In this document: in pieces, positions 63,445 to 64,000 of the stretch
Numbering within the stretch: position 1 is the first letter of the stretch
Layout: every line of letters starts with the position of its first letter
Source of the DNA: Anaerocolumna cellulosilytica
GTDB lineage: Bacteria; Bacillota; Clostridia; Lachnospirales; Lachnospiraceae
Direction of reading: 5' to 3'
NCBI RefSeq assembly: GCF_014218335.1
Contig: NZ_AP023367.1
Span: 3,901,501 to 3,965,500, forward strand
Length of the DNA stretch: 64,000 nt
Program-made: the position numbers and the translations under genes
The notes under the pieces: generated by a model
Databases searched by the model: none
Seen by the model: the letters and a program-made list of their open reading frames with translations, nothing else
Told to the model about the DNA's origin: nothing

Positions 63445-63906
63445 TTACAAGCTTTTTGAGTTTATGAGTTTGTTTAATTTTTCCATAACCCCTACAGTTT
63501 CTTCTGTCGTTTTAATAACGCACATTACGGTATCATCGCCTGCGATACATCCCATGATTCCCTGTATATGTAATGCATCCAAAGCTGCAGCTACCGCCAT
63601 TGCCATACCGGATACAGTTTTAACTATAATTATATTCTGCGCCATATCCATTGACAAGAAACCATCCCTTAAAACACGTACATATTTTTCACTTAAACCG
63701 GTTTCTGTATTATTTAGAACAATGTATTTTTGTCTTCCGTCATCTACTGCAACCTTCGTTAATTTTAATTCACGTATATCTCTGGAAATAGTTGCCTGGG
63801 TAACATTATATCCTGCCTTAGTCAGCAAATCCGCTAATTCTTCCTGTGTTTCAATATCGTGCTTATTAATAAGCTCGATAATTTTACTTTGTCTTCCAAC
63901 CTTCAT
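63445..63906 (-). CDS. argR: arginine repressor ArgR/AhrC
   Basis: A 153-residue hexameric repressor/activator of arginine metabolism. The N-terminal winged helix has LINKHDIETQEELADLLTKAGYNVTQATISRDIRELKL, read in pieces. The C-terminal oligomerisation/arginine-binding domain has the GIMGCIAGDDTVMCVIKT pattern (GTIAGDDT in most). ATG at 63906 follows GGCGGAGAATAGAT, overlapping the end of the upstream NAD kinase frame region. It can be expected to control argG at the left edge of the window, but the ARG boxes are outside it. Normally recN follows argR; here yebC does. Confidence 0.96.
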   Translation of the reverse strand: MKVGRQSKIIELINKHDIETQEELADLLTKAGYNVTQATISRDIRELKLTKVAVDDGRQKYIVLNNTETGLSEKYVRVLRDGFLSMDMAQNIIIVKTVSGMAMAVAAALDALHIQGIMGCIAGDDTVMCVIKTTEETVGVMEKLNKLINSKSL

Positions 63907-63908
63907 AT

Positions 63909-64000
63909 CTATTCTCCGCCTTGTCCGATTTTTGTTCTAAGAATTCCAAAAAAGCCCTTTTGGTTTATCTTTACCAGTTTGGTTTCTTCTCTTGCCTGAT
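63909..64000 (-). CDS. nadK: NAD kinase, 3' fragment
   Basis: Only the last 29-30 codons are in the window; the frame ends in TAG at 63909 and runs off the right edge. The residues ETKLVKINQKGFFGILRTKI fit the C-terminus of NAD kinases (polar helix then S/F-F-x-x-L-R-x-K-x). The position just before argR is where nadK lies in many clostridia, which supports the call. Too short for certainty. Confidence 0.68.
   Translation of the reverse strand, partial: QAREETKLVKINQKGFFGILRTKIGQGGE

Overview
The window looks like chromosome from an anaerobic, endospore-forming, low-GC Firmicute, most probably a Lachnospiraceae (Clostridium cluster XIVa) organism. The evidence is spo0A and spoIVB, spore-coat (CotF-type) proteins, a Csp-like subtilase homologue and a LysM/GH18 spore-lytic-type protein, together with pyruvate formate-lyase and its activase, a glycolytic cluster, AGGAGG ribosome sites and very AT-rich intergenic DNA. 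The genus assignment is inference. Most genes lie on the minus strand.

Layout. 1-5 kb: 3' end of argG, a YbjQ-family protein, a membrane-anchored alpha/beta hydrolase, a receiver-GGDEF diguanylate cyclase and a HAD phosphatase. 5-8.3 kb: pflA and pflB. 8.7-11.1 kb: a polar amino acid ABC transporter (binding lipoprotein, permease, ATPase). 11.5-16 kb: an anion permease, two histidine phosphatases around rlmH, and a split ThrE-type Thr/Ser exporter. 16-22 kb: a PH-domain protein, a lipoprotein, a two-component system, a cyclophilin lipoprotein, a Gfo/Idh/MocA oxidoreductase and a YciI protein. 22.3 kb: ssrA (tmRNA). 23-30 kb: spore/envelope-type and unknown genes. 30-38.5 kb: smpB, rnr, secG, gpmI, tpiA, pgk and gap, all on the minus strand with hairpins between cistrons. 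38.8-41 kb: two coat-type proteins and glgA. 41-46 kb: spo0A, spoIVB, recN. 46-53.9 kb: cheA, cheY, a 1250-residue Ig-like repeat protein and a small secreted protein. 54.2 kb: a pentapeptide-repeat protein. 55-62.6 kb: a mobile element. 62.6-64 kb: yebC, argR and the 3' end of an NAD kinase gene.

The most notable structure is a roughly 7.6-kb integrative element inserted at the 3' end of yebC. A 41-bp near-identical copy of the yebC terminus (54978-55018 and 62605-62645, one mismatch) flanks it. Clusters of RTAAATCR direct repeats lie just inside each copy, and a tyrosine integrase sits next to the yebC-side copy. The integrase is frameshifted in an A-run, so its last two catalytic residues are in another frame. 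The probable original yebC terminator is now stranded at 54.86 kb. Cargo includes a serine recombinase, an overlapping pair (a degenerate tyrosine-recombinase-like protein with a C-terminal zinc ribbon, followed by an HNH nuclease), a zinc-ribbon protein with a HEPN-type Rx4H motif, an IS256-type transposase remnant, and DUF3888- and DUF4362-like proteins. The element and neighbouring genes break the usual nadK-argR-recN-spoIVB-spo0A order, separating argR from recN by about 17.5 kb.

A second notable feature is a dispersed family of 5'-leader repeats ending in a GGGAGC ribosome-site-like core (near 1.3, 11.1, 14.6, 19.8, 28.7, 44.1 and 53.4 kb). In several copies the core lies just upstream of a start codon. 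A third is a Csp-like subtilase homologue that has Gln in place of the catalytic His, next to a GH18-type protein whose active-site aspartates are also replaced. No tRNA, rRNA or CRISPR array was seen.
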